Shown here piece after piece: positions 16,517 through 25,450 of a DNA stretch of 51,617 nucleotides. Where the stretch lies: positions 1 through 51,617 of the forward strand of contig JAMBEQ010000022.1 in assembly GCA_024506175.1 (NCBI GenBank), in the 5' to 3' direction. The notes under the pieces are model-generated. The model did no database searches. It had not been told where the DNA came from and saw nothing but the letters and a program-made list of their open reading frames with translations. Position numbers and translations under genes: made by a program. Source of the stretch: Methylocystis sp. Lineage in GTDB: Bacteria > Pseudomonadota > Alphaproteobacteria > Rhizobiales > Beijerinckiaceae. How positions within the stretch are numbered: the first letter of the stretch is position 1; each line of letters starts with the position of its first letter.

Positions 16517-16711
16517 ATGAAAAGCACAAGAAAGACCCAGGCGCTCCGCGCGGCTCGGAATGGGAGCGATGTGATTCGATCCAGCGCGCCGCTGGATCGA
16601 AAGCAAGCGGCTATCCTCGTTCTTTTTGAGGCGGTGGATCTGATCGATGACCCTGCAGCGTCGGAGCTGGTTCGTTTCGCCTTGGCCAGGCTTGCTCGCG
16701 ACAGCGAATAG
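16517..16711 (+). CDS. Small hypothetical protein, 64 aa
   Basis: A short basic-then-acidic protein beginning MKSTRKTQALRAARNG and containing a predicted helix (KQAAILVLFEAVDLID). It has no cysteine or signal peptide. A purine-rich GAAGGAAGA stretch lies upstream of the ATG, and an AT-rich segment (TTAATTAATGGTTAA) about 30 bases before that could hold a promoter. I do not recognise a family. Coding is moderately supported by the ribosome site and composition; it may be a small adaptor or nothing. Confidence 0.5.
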   Translation: MKSTRKTQALRAARNGSDVIRSSAPLDRKQAAILVLFEAVDLIDDPAASELVRFALARLARDSE

Positions 16712-16717
16712 CTTTGT

Positions 16718-17119
16718 TCACGCGCCTCGATGCGGGCCCAGACTTCTCGCGATCTGATCCGCGATAAGGTGCGCGCTCAAGCGATCGGGAACGAGCAACG
16801 CCGTAGCTTGCGCCATTTGCCGCAAGCCTGCCGCGGCTTCCGGCAAGCGGGCGCGAAGGGCGGACATATTGATCCTGCAAAGGGTCCGGAAATCCCGACG
16901 GGCTCTTGCCTGCGCTTCATTTTGCGGTTCCCCGAAGCCAGTTGCGATTTTGCCGAGCGCGCGCACCCACTGAACCTGCTCGAATCTTCCCGACGGCGCG
17001 CGAGTTTCAAAGATTTCCAGACTGGCGTTCCAGCGCTCGGCGAAATAACCCGCGCGCTCGCGGTTCTCGGCCGCGCGCTGCCTTTCGACATTTTGCCGGA
17101 TCTGGCCAAAAGACGGCAT
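16718..17119 (-). CDS. Hypothetical helical protein, 133 aa
   Basis: A protein beginning MPSFGQIRQNVERQRAAENR, charged and probably all alpha-helical, with no signal or membrane segment. The ATG at 17119 has GAGGGG about seven bases upstream, which favours it over the overlapping plus-strand frame of similar length. It is convergent with the 64-aa gene (six bases between stops) and divergent from the 80-aa gene at 17251. The family is unknown to me; closeness to chemotaxis and flagellar genes is suggestive only. Confidence 0.6.
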   Translation of the reverse strand: MPSFGQIRQNVERQRAAENRERAGYFAERWNASLEIFETRAPSGRFEQVQWVRALGKIATGFGEPQNEAQARARRDFRTLCRINMSALRARLPEAAAGLRQMAQATALLVPDRLSAHLIADQIARSLGPHRGA

Positions 17120-17250
17120 GCCTTTACCCCTCAACTCGCGGCTGGAAACTAACCCCTGAAAATCTATGGGGGGTTAAAGCGCATAAGGAGTCAGCTTCGC
17201 GCGAGGACGCGCCGGTATCTTGCGGCTGAAATTCCAAGAGGGATCTTCAG

Positions 17251-17493
17251 ATGAATACGATCTCCCAGTTGAAGCAGATGCGGCAAGAGATGTACGAAGA
17301 GCTCAGCAAGCTGCCTGAGTACCGCGCCGCGCAGGCGATGAAAAAATTCATCGACGAGATGAACGAGATTTACGGTCGAAGCGGCGACAGCGGCGCGCTG
17401 GAGCATGCGGCGTCAAGGACAATCGAAAAACGCATTGCCGAAGGCCCGGTCACTGACGGGGTGTCGCAACGCATTCGCGCCTATTCCCCTTAA
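17251..17493 (+). CDS. Small unknown protein, paralogue of the 41502-41771 product
   Basis: An 80-residue soluble, helical protein. It begins MNTISQLKQMRQEM, has LPEYRAAQAMKKFIDEMNEI near residues 20-39, and ends with IEKR and SQRIRAYSP. The protein at 41502-41771, inside the flagellar locus, shares the N-terminal TI-QLK-M pattern, the central LP-YRA-A-FI-EMN-IY block and the C-terminal IE-R-A...SQ-R-Y-P block, so they are clear paralogues. The spacing between the two blocks differs. Function is unknown. The second copy's position beside flgB suggests a motility-related role. Confidence 0.8.
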   Translation: MNTISQLKQMRQEMYEELSKLPEYRAAQAMKKFIDEMNEIYGRSGDSGALEHAASRTIEKRIAEGPVTDGVSQRIRAYSP

Positions 17494-17712
17494 CCGGATC
17501 AGCTGCCAGACGCCCTCGAACGCTCCTTACCCAATAGGAGGAGAGATCGGAGTGGGCGCGACAGGAAGCGCGTTGCAGGACGCATTTGAACCCCGACGAT
17601 CGCGGCGATGAAGATCGCGCGCAACGCGCGCGCGAGAAGCGCCCGGCTGCGTCCGTTTCAGATATAGCCGGCGCCTTCGTCTCTGGAGACCTCCCAAAGA
17701 GGAATAGCCCCG

Positions 17713-19668
17713 ATGGCCTCAACGCTTCGCGATTGGTTCGCCGGAAACCTTTCCCGAGCCGCTATCTCGCTTTTCGTCACCCTGGCGCTGATCGACCTTT
17801 CGTTTTCGGCATACGCGCTTCTGGCGGTCCGCCAGGAGGCCGAGGCGTCAGCCGCCCAGGAGCAAAAATCGACAAAGGCGGACCGCTTTTTTTCGCAGCT
17901 CGTGGAGATGCGGCAAGCGGCAAGATACGACATCGCGCAGGCTCGACTATCGCTGTTCGATTTCCTGGCGTCTCACGACCAGCAAGGGCTGGAAAACGCC
18001 TTCCACGATTTTGGGTGGCATTCCAAGAATTTCTCTCTTCATCTGAAAGCGGCGCTAGAAGCGGCGAAGGCCCTCGAGAGCCCGGATCTTGTCCGCTCGC
18101 TGACCCAGGCCGAAAAAAGCATTGTCGCTCTTGCTGCTAAAGCGGTGGAAAGCGCCAAAACAAGCAATGCCGGCGGTCCCGCCGATGGAAAGCTCAAATT
18201 CGATCAGCTCGCGCTCTCCGCCCAGACGGCGCTCGACAATACGAAGGCTGAGGTCGACGCGCTTCGCAAGCGGATCGAAAGCAGCAAGGCGGCGGCGGCG
18301 CTGACGCTCGATGGCCTGCGCTCGCGTGCGCAACTTGCCGCGCTCCTGGCGGTGGCGATCGTCGCAGCGACCATTGGATTTGCCTACTGGCTGACGAGGC
18401 GCTGGGTCGCGCAGCCTTTGGATTGGATCACATTCACCTTTTCGCGCCTCGTAGAGGGAGACCTGAACTACGATGTATACGAGGCGGGGCGAACCGATGA
18501 ACTCGGCCGCCTAGGAGTGACCTACCGGAAGTTCCGCCTGATCGCGAAAGAAAGGCAGCAAGCGCAGAGCAAGGCCGCCGAGCAGCAGGCGTTTATCGAA
18601 GCGGAACGCATGCGCAGCGACTCCGAACGAGCGGCGGTCGCGGCAGAGCAAGAGTCTTTCATCGAGGCGCTGGGGGCTGGACTTGCGCGGATCGCCGACT
18701 GCGATCTCTCGTTCCGGTTGACCCAAGGCGTTCCCGCCGCCTATCGGCGTTTGCAAGACGATTTCAACGCCGCCCTCGAAAAGCTGGAAGCAGCGCTGAC
18801 GAAGGTGCGGGACGGCGCGGGCCTTATCTCTTCGTCGAGCGCGGAAATCGCTTCGGCGGCAGACGATCTGTCGCGACGCACGGAGCAGCAGGCGGCGAGC
18901 CTCGAGCAAGCCGCAGCCGCCTTGCAAGAGATTATGACGGCCGTCAACAGAAACGCCGACTCCGCCAAACGCGCGCAGGGCATGGTCGAGATAACAAGGT
19001 CGGAGGCGCAAAGCAGCGGCGCGATCGTCCAGAGAGCGACCGGGGCAATGGCGCGCATCGAGAAGTCCTCGAACGACATTGCGAGCATCATCGGTCTCAT
19101 CGACGAGATCTCCTTCCAGACGAATCTATTGGCGCTCAATGCTGGCGTCGAGGCGGCGCGCGCAGGAGAGGCCGGCAGAGGATTCGCCGTCGTCGCCTCC
19201 GAGGTGCGCGCGCTCGCGCAGCGATCGGCGGAAGCCGCAAAGGAAATCAAGACTCTGATCTGGTCCTCGAAAGTCGAGGTCGCCGACGGCGTGAAACTGG
19301 TGAATTCAACCGGCGAAGCGCTGGAGCGAATCGCTTCCGAGGTCATGTCGATCAGCTCGATGGTCTCCGAAATCGCCGCGAGCGCCGGCGAAGAAGCCGC
19401 CGCCATCAGACAGATCAATATTGCTGTCGGGCAGATGGACCAGGATACGCAAAAGAACGCCGCCATGGTCGAGGAAACGACGGCTGCAAGCCATAGCCTT
19501 CGTCAGGAAGCCAAGGAGCTTGCGCGCTCTGTTGGAAGTTTCAATCTTCGCAAGCAAGAGGGCGCAGTTGTCATCCGGGATAAGTTTCGGCGTGAATACG
19601 TCGCCGGCGCCGCTGCGCCGAAGCTCGACGTTCAGGAGGCCGAAGAGTTCGACTGGGAAGAGTTTTGA
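17713..19668 (+). CDS. Transmembrane methyl-accepting chemotaxis protein
   Basis: A 651-residue chemoreceptor. TM1 covers about residues 15-37 (FVTLALIDLSFSAYALLAV) and a helical periplasmic ligand domain follows to about 200. TM2 is near 208-228 (LAALLAVAIVAATIGFAYWL), followed by HAMP (RLVEGDLNYDVYEAGRTDELG). The cytoplasmic signalling domain has the conserved hairpin tip ([20 protein letters not shown]) that contacts CheA/CheW. The C terminus FDWEEF fits the W-x-x-F tether known for CheR/CheB binding. It has AGAGGA before the ATG and is convergent with the protoglobin receptor. The ligand is unknown. Confidence 0.93.
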   Translation: MASTLRDWFAGNLSRAAISLFVTLALIDLSFSAYALLAVRQEAEASAAQEQKSTKADRFFSQLVEMRQAARYDIAQARLSLFDFLASHDQQGLENAFHDFGWHSKNFSLHLKAALEAAKALESPDLVRSLTQAEKSIVALAAKAVESAKTSNAGGPADGKLKFDQLALSAQTALDNTKAEVDALRKRIESSKAAAALTLDGLRSRAQLAALLAVAIVAATIGFAYWLTRRWVAQPLDWITFTFSRLVEGDLNYDVYEAGRTDELGRLGVTYRKFRLIAKERQQAQSKAAEQQAFIEAERMRSDSERAAVAAEQESFIEALGAGLARIADCDLSFRLTQGVPAAYRRLQDDFNAALEKLEAALTKVRDGAGLISSSSAEIASAADDLSRRTEQQAASLEQAAAALQEIMTAVNRNADSAKRAQGMVEITRSEAQSSGAIVQRATGAMARIEKSSNDIASIIGLIDEISFQTNLLALNAGVEAARAGEAGRGFAVVASEVRALAQRSAEAAKEIKTLIWSSKVEVADGVKLVNSTGEALERIASEVMSISSMVSEIAASAGEEAAAIRQINIAVGQMDQDTQKNAAMVEETTAASHSLRQEAKELARSVGSFNLRKQEGAVVIRDKFRREYVAGAAAPKLDVQEAEEFDWEEF

Positions 19669-19672
19669 GATT

Positions 19673-19697
19673 TCCGCTTTGAGCGGAGCTTTGTTTT
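19673..19697 (+). terminator. Probable intrinsic terminator after the chemoreceptor gene
   Basis: TCCGCT TTG AGCGGA makes a 6-bp stem just after the stop codon and is followed by GCTTTGTTTT. The stem is short and the T-run is interrupted, so termination is likely but may be incomplete. Confidence 0.55.
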
Positions 19698-19845
19698 GCA
19701 AGCGATGTCGAAACCCGTTTGAACAACGCGCAAACATCAACCGGCTATCGTCATAGGGAAGGCAGGCAAGCAACGGCGCACCGAAGTTGGCGCGCCGATG
19801 TTGGACTGGCTCCTAAATCGTTCTGGCATAGCTTTCCGTCGATTT

Positions 19846-19943
19846 GAGCGCATTCCACAGAAAAAGATAAGAATGCGCGCAGACTTTTGAGCTTGCGCGG
19901 CTTCCTGTCGCTCGCATGATTCCATGCGAGCGGAAAGCGCGCT
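19846..19943. repeat. Dispersed intergenic palindromic repeat, copy 2
   Basis: This is related to 4423-4525. It starts GAGCGCATTCC and ends GGAAAGCGCGCT, with GAATGCGC and the inverted pair GCTCGCATG / CATGCGAGC inside (around 19910-19930). The middle differs from copy 1. It fills the gap between two convergent chemoreceptor genes and runs two bases into the stop codon of the second. Confidence 0.75.
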
Positions 19944-21564
19944 AGAACTGTTCCCAGCCATCATCTTCGAGCTTGACATCCCGTGCGGGAAGCGCCGAGC
20001 CGCGGGTCTTGAGAGCGGGCGCCGAAGGCCGGCGCGTCGGCTGGGGCCGGGCGGCGGCGGCGCGCGCCGCCGGCGGCTGCCCGATATCGAATCGTCTGAC
20101 GGCGCTAGCCAGCCGTTCGGTTTCCTGACTCATGTTTTTTGTCGCGGCAGTCGTTTCCTCGACCATCGCGGCGTTATGCTGCGTCATTTGATCCATCTGA
20201 TTGATGGCCTCGGTCACCTGGCTCAGGGCCAAGGCCTGCTCTTTGGTGCCTTCAGCGATGCTTGCAACCACTGTCGCGACTTCGGCCACATGGGAAACGA
20301 TCGCTTTGAGCGATTGGCCGGTCTCGCTGACGAGGCTCGCGCCCTGCGCGACCGCCGAATTGGATGCGGAGATCAGGCCCTTGATCTCCTTGGCTGCGTC
20401 GGCGGAGCGCTGGGCGAGCGCGCGGACTTCGGAAGCGACCACGGCGAAGCCTCTGCCAGCCTCGCCCGCGCGCGCCGCTTCGACGCCAGCGTTGAGCGCG
20501 AGGAGATTCGTTTGGAATGCAATTTCGTCGATCACGCCGATAATCTGGGCGATGTCTTTGGACGCCTTCTCGATCTGCGCCATCGCCTCGATCGCGGCGA
20601 CAATGACTTCCCCGCCCTTTTCCGCATCCGCCTTCGTGGCCGACACGATTTCATTGGCGTTTTGAGTGCTCGCCGCCGTCGCTTTGATCGTGGTGGTCAC
20701 TTCGGCGAGGGCGGCTGAAGATTCTTCCAGACCTGCCGCTTGCGACTCCGTGCGACGGGAAAGGTCGTCGGCCGCGGTCCCGATCTCGTTCGTTGCGGTT
20801 TCGATGACCGAAACGGACGCTGAAACCACGCTGAAAGCCTCGCGCAACTTCTCAACAGTGTCGTTGAACTCGGACTTCAGCTTCTCGAATTCGCTCGAAA
20901 GCTCTGTCTCGATTCTAATTCCTAGATTTCCGTCTGCGAGCTCATCGAGCGCGCGACTCATCGCGGCAAGAGCCTCGGCCCGGTGCTTTTCCTCCGCGGC
21001 GCGAAGCTCTTCTTCCTGCCGGCGCTTGGCTTCGAGCTCCTCAAGATAGACAGAAATCGAGAGGTCCATGTCGAGGAGGGTCGCTTTCACGAGGATCGAT
21101 AGCGCGTTTGCCAATTCGTCGGCTTGATTTTGGCCGCGATAGACGAACCGCGGCCAGCGCTCCTTTACGACTGCATGAATCAGGCGCTCCAGGATGAGAG
21201 CGTAGCCGCCGATGTACCACCGCGGCTCGAGACCCAGCCGGGCATGCGCCTTGCCGATCGCGTGAACGGCCTGTCCATAAGACTCGCTGAATTGCGCATC
21301 GGCGATCAGGCTCCAATGCTGCTGCTGCCGGCCTTTTGCAGCGGACATGTGTTGGTTGTCCCTGAAAAACGGCCTTGTCTCGGGCGTTGCCCGAACCTTC
21401 TCGTAAAAGGCGGTCAGAGCCGGGTCGAGCGCGACGTCCAAGATAGGCTTCAGCTCCCGCAATCGCGCCTTCGAACGCTCGTCGACGCCAATGAAAGCCA
21501 AGCGTTCGTCCATCGCGAACGCAAATGACGCGCCGGTCGTATTTTGTGCAGGAGACTGGGCCAT
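19942..21564 (-). CDS. Protoglobin-domain (HemAT-like) soluble methyl-accepting chemotaxis protein
   Basis: A 540-residue cytoplasmic chemoreceptor with no membrane segments. Residues ~20-175 form a globin-coupled sensor domain; the motif [19 protein letters not shown] contains the probable proximal haem His at residue 107. A linker helix and a HAMP-like stretch ([15 protein letters not shown]) lead into the signalling domain with its conserved tip ([20 protein letters not shown]). The last residues GWEQF fit the W-x-x-F CheR/CheB tether. By family it should sense oxygen or another gas for aerotaxis. It overlaps the dispersed repeat at its stop and is convergent with the other receptor. Confidence 0.92.
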   Translation of the reverse strand: MAQSPAQNTTGASFAFAMDERLAFIGVDERSKARLRELKPILDVALDPALTAFYEKVRATPETRPFFRDNQHMSAAKGRQQQHWSLIADAQFSESYGQAVHAIGKAHARLGLEPRWYIGGYALILERLIHAVVKERWPRFVYRGQNQADELANALSILVKATLLDMDLSISVYLEELEAKRRQEEELRAAEEKHRAEALAAMSRALDELADGNLGIRIETELSSEFEKLKSEFNDTVEKLREAFSVVSASVSVIETATNEIGTAADDLSRRTESQAAGLEESSAALAEVTTTIKATAASTQNANEIVSATKADAEKGGEVIVAAIEAMAQIEKASKDIAQIIGVIDEIAFQTNLLALNAGVEAARAGEAGRGFAVVASEVRALAQRSADAAKEIKGLISASNSAVAQGASLVSETGQSLKAIVSHVAEVATVVASIAEGTKEQALALSQVTEAINQMDQMTQHNAAMVEETTAATKNMSQETERLASAVRRFDIGQPPAARAAAARPQPTRRPSAPALKTRGSALPARDVKLEDDGWEQF

Positions 21565-21650
21565 GAACCGCCTCGTGTGAGTTGAAGGACCGATTGCAAC
21601 CAGATTTGCAACCGGGGCCGATCACATTCGGCGCGGGAGACAGGCGTGAT

Positions 21651-21662
21651 GCCTAATTAGGC
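21651..21662. promoter_or_regulatory. Perfect 12-bp palindrome upstream of the protoglobin receptor gene
   Basis: GCCTAATTAGGC is a perfect palindrome about 87 bases before the receptor start. CAATTAGG recurs about 25 bases further on. The surrounding 21640-21720 is AT-rich for this genome. It could be an operator; no known regulator motif is matched. Confidence 0.35.
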
Positions 21663-21828
21663 AGTGAAAACATCCATTTGGTATCAATTAGGTAAACATG
21701 TCAGAAAATTGTCAAGCTTGTAGAAGCGACAGGCTGGCGCCCATAAAGGCAGCTGTAACTTAACTGTTTGAAAGGCCCGGAGCTTAGCTATTCTTGCCTA
21801 TTTTGTCGCAGGGCTCGCGAGCCTGCGT

Positions 21829-22377
21829 TCAATTTTCCCTGGGGGCTTCCAGAAGCCGACCGTGCGGCGTGATGACCGCCCAGCGGTCGCCCTCTCTACG
21901 AATGTCCTCGATCCTGCCGAGGCCCGTCACCAACTGTCCTTTCGTGACGCGCGTCTGCCACCCCCGAGTATCTTTTATGAGCGCCCAGCCCTGATCCGCC
22001 TCGATGACCGTGTAATCGAGCAAGTCCTTCCGCGCGGGCGCGGCTTGCCTGTTCCCGAGGCCGCCGACGGGGTTGTAGTCGATGCCATTCTTGTTTGCGG
22101 CGACCAACGCGGGATTATCCGGGTTGCGGCGCGCGGCGATGAGCGTAGCCGGCCGGGCGAATATCATCAGGTGTTCCGAACCGGCGAAGGTGGGGACGCG
22201 ATTCGAATCGCTGATCATTTGCGCAGCGAAAGCGGTTGCCCCGACGGCGAGTCCTATTGTCGCGACATGCAAGGCCCGCTCTGCGACGGGCGTCTGCCGT
22301 TCGCCGCCTGTCGTCGAGGAAGCGATTCCCTTATTGGAAACAGTCGGGGTCTTGTCGGAAGGCGCGGGCTTTCGCAT
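21829..22377 (-). CDS. Unknown single-pass membrane-anchored protein
   Basis: A 182-residue protein. A short polar N terminus is followed by one hydrophobic segment (LHVATIGLAVGATAFAAQM, about residues 36-54), so most of the chain should be periplasmic. The mature part has a Pro/Asn-rich stretch (NPDNPALVAANKNGIDYNPV) and a beta-rich C-terminal domain (VIEADQGWALIKDTRG ... DRWAVITPHGRLLEAP). I do not recognise the family. The ATG at 22377 has GAGAG upstream; ATG 22428 with AGGA is an alternative that would add 17 residues. It is divergent from flgK across a ~400-base gap. Confidence 0.65.
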   Translation of the reverse strand: MRKPAPSDKTPTVSNKGIASSTTGGERQTPVAERALHVATIGLAVGATAFAAQMISDSNRVPTFAGSEHLMIFARPATLIAARRNPDNPALVAANKNGIDYNPVGGLGNRQAAPARKDLLDYTVIEADQGWALIKDTRGWQTRVTKGQLVTGLGRIEDIRREGDRWAVITPHGRLLEAPREN

Positions 22378-22784
22378 GGCGGCTCTCACGGTCTTGGGTT
22401 CAAGACAGAGAATCAGATTGCCGTTCATTCCTATCGCACTGGCGGCGCATATTGAACGCGTCTGAGCGCCTCGTGGCAAGGCGCCGTAAGCTTCGGGAAA
22501 GCCGGGCGAAAAACAGCAATCTCATTCCATGTTAAACAGACTGTTAAGAGGTCGCGGCCTAGATAGGCGAGCGGAGATCGAGACCAAGTAAGCAGTCCCT
22601 TCGGTCCTGATCCGGGCGGCCGCCATGAAGGCGGCGTTCGTCGCGTTTCCAGCACGGGTGGCCTCGGCTGGCGCCGACGAAGATAACGCGCCGCAATTCT
22701 CTCCCCAGTCGAATCACTTCTTGCGCCTCACTCGGCTCAGGAGCCTTCGAGCCTCGCTCCGCTGTTCAAGCGAATGGGAACGCC
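22378..22784. other. Non-coding gap between the membrane-protein gene and flgK
   Basis: About 400 bases without a convincing gene; short frames here lack ribosome sites. A GTTAA repeat pair (TGTTAAACAGACTGTTAAG near 22531-22549) is the only AT-rich block and could be part of a promoter. The flgK ribosome site is probably GGGAACGCC just before its ATG. Confidence 0.5.
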
Positions 22785-24269
22785 ATGACTCTTTCGATCG
22801 CGGGAATGATAGCGAATACCTCGCTTGGAACGATCTCTAAAGAGATCGGCATCCTCTCGCGTAACGTCTCGAACGCCAACACGCCCGGCTATTCTGCGCG
22901 CATCGCGCAGACGAGCACGGGCTCCGTCGGCTCCGCTGAAGTGGACAGCGTCACGCGCGCAACGAACCCGGCGCTTTTCAGGAGCCAGCTCGAGGCGACC
23001 TCCGGCGGAGCGCAGTCGTCCGTTGTCAACGACGGCCTCGCCCGCATTGCCCAACTGCTGAATACAGACGGCAATGGCGCCGGCTCGTCGCCATCTTCTT
23101 TTATAGGCAAGCTCTCGTCCGCCCTGCAGCTTTATGATGCTTCGCCGGCAGATACGACGACCGCGACCGGCGTCGTTACCGCAGCCAAGGACCTGGCCAA
23201 CTCGCTGAACAGCGCCACAACTCTGGTGCAAGGGGTGCGCCAGGATGCAGATCAAAAGATTGCGGGCTCGGTTGCAAATATAAATTCGATTCTCAGCAAG
23301 TTCGAGGACGTTAACAATCAGATCGTTTCGGGCACTGGTCAGAAAGCGGATGTTACCGATTTGCTCGATCAGAGAGACACGCTTCTGACTCAGCTCTCTT
23401 CCGAGATCGGGATCAGGACTGTCGTCCGCCCCAATAACGATATGATGATCTATACCGACAGCGGCGTGACGCTTTTCGAAACCACGCCGCGCTCGGTGAC
23501 CTTCCAGGCTAACCCTGCTCTTTCGGCCGGCGCCGCCGGAAACGCCGTCTATGTCGACGGCGTGCAAGTCACCGGCAAGAGCGATTTCGCGACCAGCATA
23601 CATTCCGGAAACCTCGCGGGGCTGACCCAGTTGAGGGACAATATTGCCCCGGCCTATCAAAGCCAGCTGGACGAGATCGCGCGGGGCCTCGTCTCGGCGT
23701 TTTCGGAGAGCGATCAGACCGGCGCCGGCGCGCCGCCTCTTCCGGGGCTATTCACATATCCAGGCGCCACGGGCGTGCCTGGCGCTACCGTTATCCCTGG
23801 CCTGGCTGGGCAGATCCAGGTGAACGCCAATGTGGATCCCAGCCAGGGCGGCGATCCGACGCGCATACGCGATGGCGGAATCTCGAATCCGGGAAATCCC
23901 GCCTATAATTACAACAGCTCGGGCGGGACGCTCTTTACGGGGCGCATCCAGCAGTTGATCGCGTCTCTCTCAACCGCGCAATCTTTCGATCCGAACGCGG
24001 GCCTGAGCGCAAATGCGTCGTTAACCGATTTTGCGACCCTGTCGGATGGTTGGCTAGCCGCGCAAAAACAACAGGCGAACAGCGCCAACACTTATCAGCA
24101 GGCGATGCTCAGCCAGAGCACGGAGGCGTTGTCCAACGCGGTTGGCGTGAACCTCGACAGCCAAATGGCGAAAATGCTGGATCTGGAAAACTCATATCAG
24201 GCGACGGCCAAACTGCTGGCGACGATAAATTCGCTCTACACGTCCCTATTCAGCGCCATCAGACCATGA
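22785..24269 (+). CDS. flgK: Flagellar hook-associated protein 1 FlgK
   Basis: A 494-residue HAP1 that joins hook and filament. The N terminus has the rod/hook-family motif (NVSNANTPGYSARIAQ, about residues 29-44), and the C terminus has the matching helix (MLDLENSYQATAKLLATINS). The middle is Gly/Ser/Ala-rich, as in exported axial proteins. It lacks a signal peptide because it leaves through the flagellar export system. flgL follows after ten bases, so the two are co-transcribed. Confidence 0.94.
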   Translation: MTLSIAGMIANTSLGTISKEIGILSRNVSNANTPGYSARIAQTSTGSVGSAEVDSVTRATNPALFRSQLEATSGGAQSSVVNDGLARIAQLLNTDGNGAGSSPSSFIGKLSSALQLYDASPADTTTATGVVTAAKDLANSLNSATTLVQGVRQDADQKIAGSVANINSILSKFEDVNNQIVSGTGQKADVTDLLDQRDTLLTQLSSEIGIRTVVRPNNDMMIYTDSGVTLFETTPRSVTFQANPALSAGAAGNAVYVDGVQVTGKSDFATSIHSGNLAGLTQLRDNIAPAYQSQLDEIARGLVSAFSESDQTGAGAPPLPGLFTYPGATGVPGATVIPGLAGQIQVNANVDPSQGGDPTRIRDGGISNPGNPAYNYNSSGGTLFTGRIQQLIASLSTAQSFDPNAGLSANASLTDFATLSDGWLAAQKQQANSANTYQQAMLSQSTEALSNAVGVNLDSQMAKMLDLENSYQATAKLLATINSLYTSLFSAIRP

Positions 24270-24279
24270 GGAATGATCG

Positions 24280-25326
24280 ATGATCTCAGGAGTTTCCACG
24301 GCGTCAATGTCGAATGCCCTAACGAGCTCGATCGTCGGTTTGCAGAAGCGCCTCTCGGTCGCTCAAAAGGAGGTGACGACGGGCCAGCATGCCGATCTGG
24401 TTGGGGACCTCGGCTCCCAATTCACCAGAGACTCGTCCATGCATCTGAGCATGTCCGACATAGACGCCGTCACCACGAGCAACAACGTCGTTTCGTCGCG
24501 CCTCGCGGTCACGCAAACCTCTCTGCAGAAGCTTTCAACCGACGCACAGGACATGCTGAAGGCGCTGGTCCCGGCCCAAGGCGGGATCGTGGACGCCGCA
24601 GGATTTACCCAGCAGGCGAAAAGCTCGCTAGGGGATATGATATCAACGTTGAATGTCTCGGACGGCGGCGTTCCGGTATTCGGCGGCGTTAATGGCGACA
24701 AGCCGCCGATCGCCGATTATTTCGGGAACCCGACGAGCGCTGCAAAATCTGCGCTTGAAGGGGCTTTTACCAGCGCCTTCGGTTTTCCTCCCTCGGACCC
24801 CCGCGTCTCCACGATAACAGGGGCGCAAATGAGCGCCTTTCTGTCCGGACCGATGGCAAATTTGTTCTCGGCGGCGAACTGGACGGCCAATTGGTCATCC
24901 GCCTCGGACCAGCCGCTTCAAAACCGCATTTCGCTCACCCGGACGAGCGACACGTCTGTGACGGCCAACGAGTCGGCGATGCAGAAGCTCGCGGCGGGCT
25001 ATTCCATGCTGTCCGACCTCAATCTGCAGAATCTGAGCACAGACGCGCTCCAGGCCGTCGTTTCCACCGCGACGAACTATTTTAGTCAGGGCGCTTCAGG
25101 TCTTACGAATTTGCAGCAGAGAGTCGGCGTCATGCAAAGCGACGTGCATGGCGCCCAGGACAATTTGGCCACAACGAAGGATCTGTTGAGCACGCAGATC
25201 GGAACGCTGGAGAACGTCGATCCGACCCAGGCCAGCGTCACCGTCAATAATCTGATGACGCAAATCGAAACGTCCTACGCGTTGACCGCGCGGATTCAGC
25301 AGCTGAGCCTTGCAAAGTATTTGTGA
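24280..25326 (+). CDS. flgL: Flagellar hook-filament junction protein FlgL
   Basis: A 348-residue flagellin-like protein (HAP3). The N-terminal helix has LQKRLSVAQKEVTTGQHADL and the C-terminal helix LMTQIETSYALTARIQQLSLAKYL; these are D0/D1 coiled-coil regions of the flagellin/FlgL family. Its place directly after flgK supports FlgL rather than flagellin. AGGAATG precedes the ATG. Confidence 0.9.
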   Translation: MISGVSTASMSNALTSSIVGLQKRLSVAQKEVTTGQHADLVGDLGSQFTRDSSMHLSMSDIDAVTTSNNVVSSRLAVTQTSLQKLSTDAQDMLKALVPAQGGIVDAAGFTQQAKSSLGDMISTLNVSDGGVPVFGGVNGDKPPIADYFGNPTSAAKSALEGAFTSAFGFPPSDPRVSTITGAQMSAFLSGPMANLFSAANWTANWSSASDQPLQNRISLTRTSDTSVTANESAMQKLAAGYSMLSDLNLQNLSTDALQAVVSTATNYFSQGASGLTNLQQRVGVMQSDVHGAQDNLATTKDLLSTQIGTLENVDPTQASVTVNNLMTQIETSYALTARIQQLSLAKYL

Positions 25327-25450
25327 GGCGGTCGACCATCGGGCCGTTAGGCGCGCGAGGGCAAATGGCGCTCCGCGCTCGCCTCTCCTCGTCGACGTCG
25401 CCAGCCAGGAGGACGCGAAACCCGCGCCTTCCTGCTGGGGTTAGAGACGC

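Noticed and set aside
16730-17152. 140-codon plus-strand frame opposite the 133-aa gene
   Set aside because: No good ribosome site, while the minus-strand frame has GAGGGG at the right distance and a more protein-like composition.
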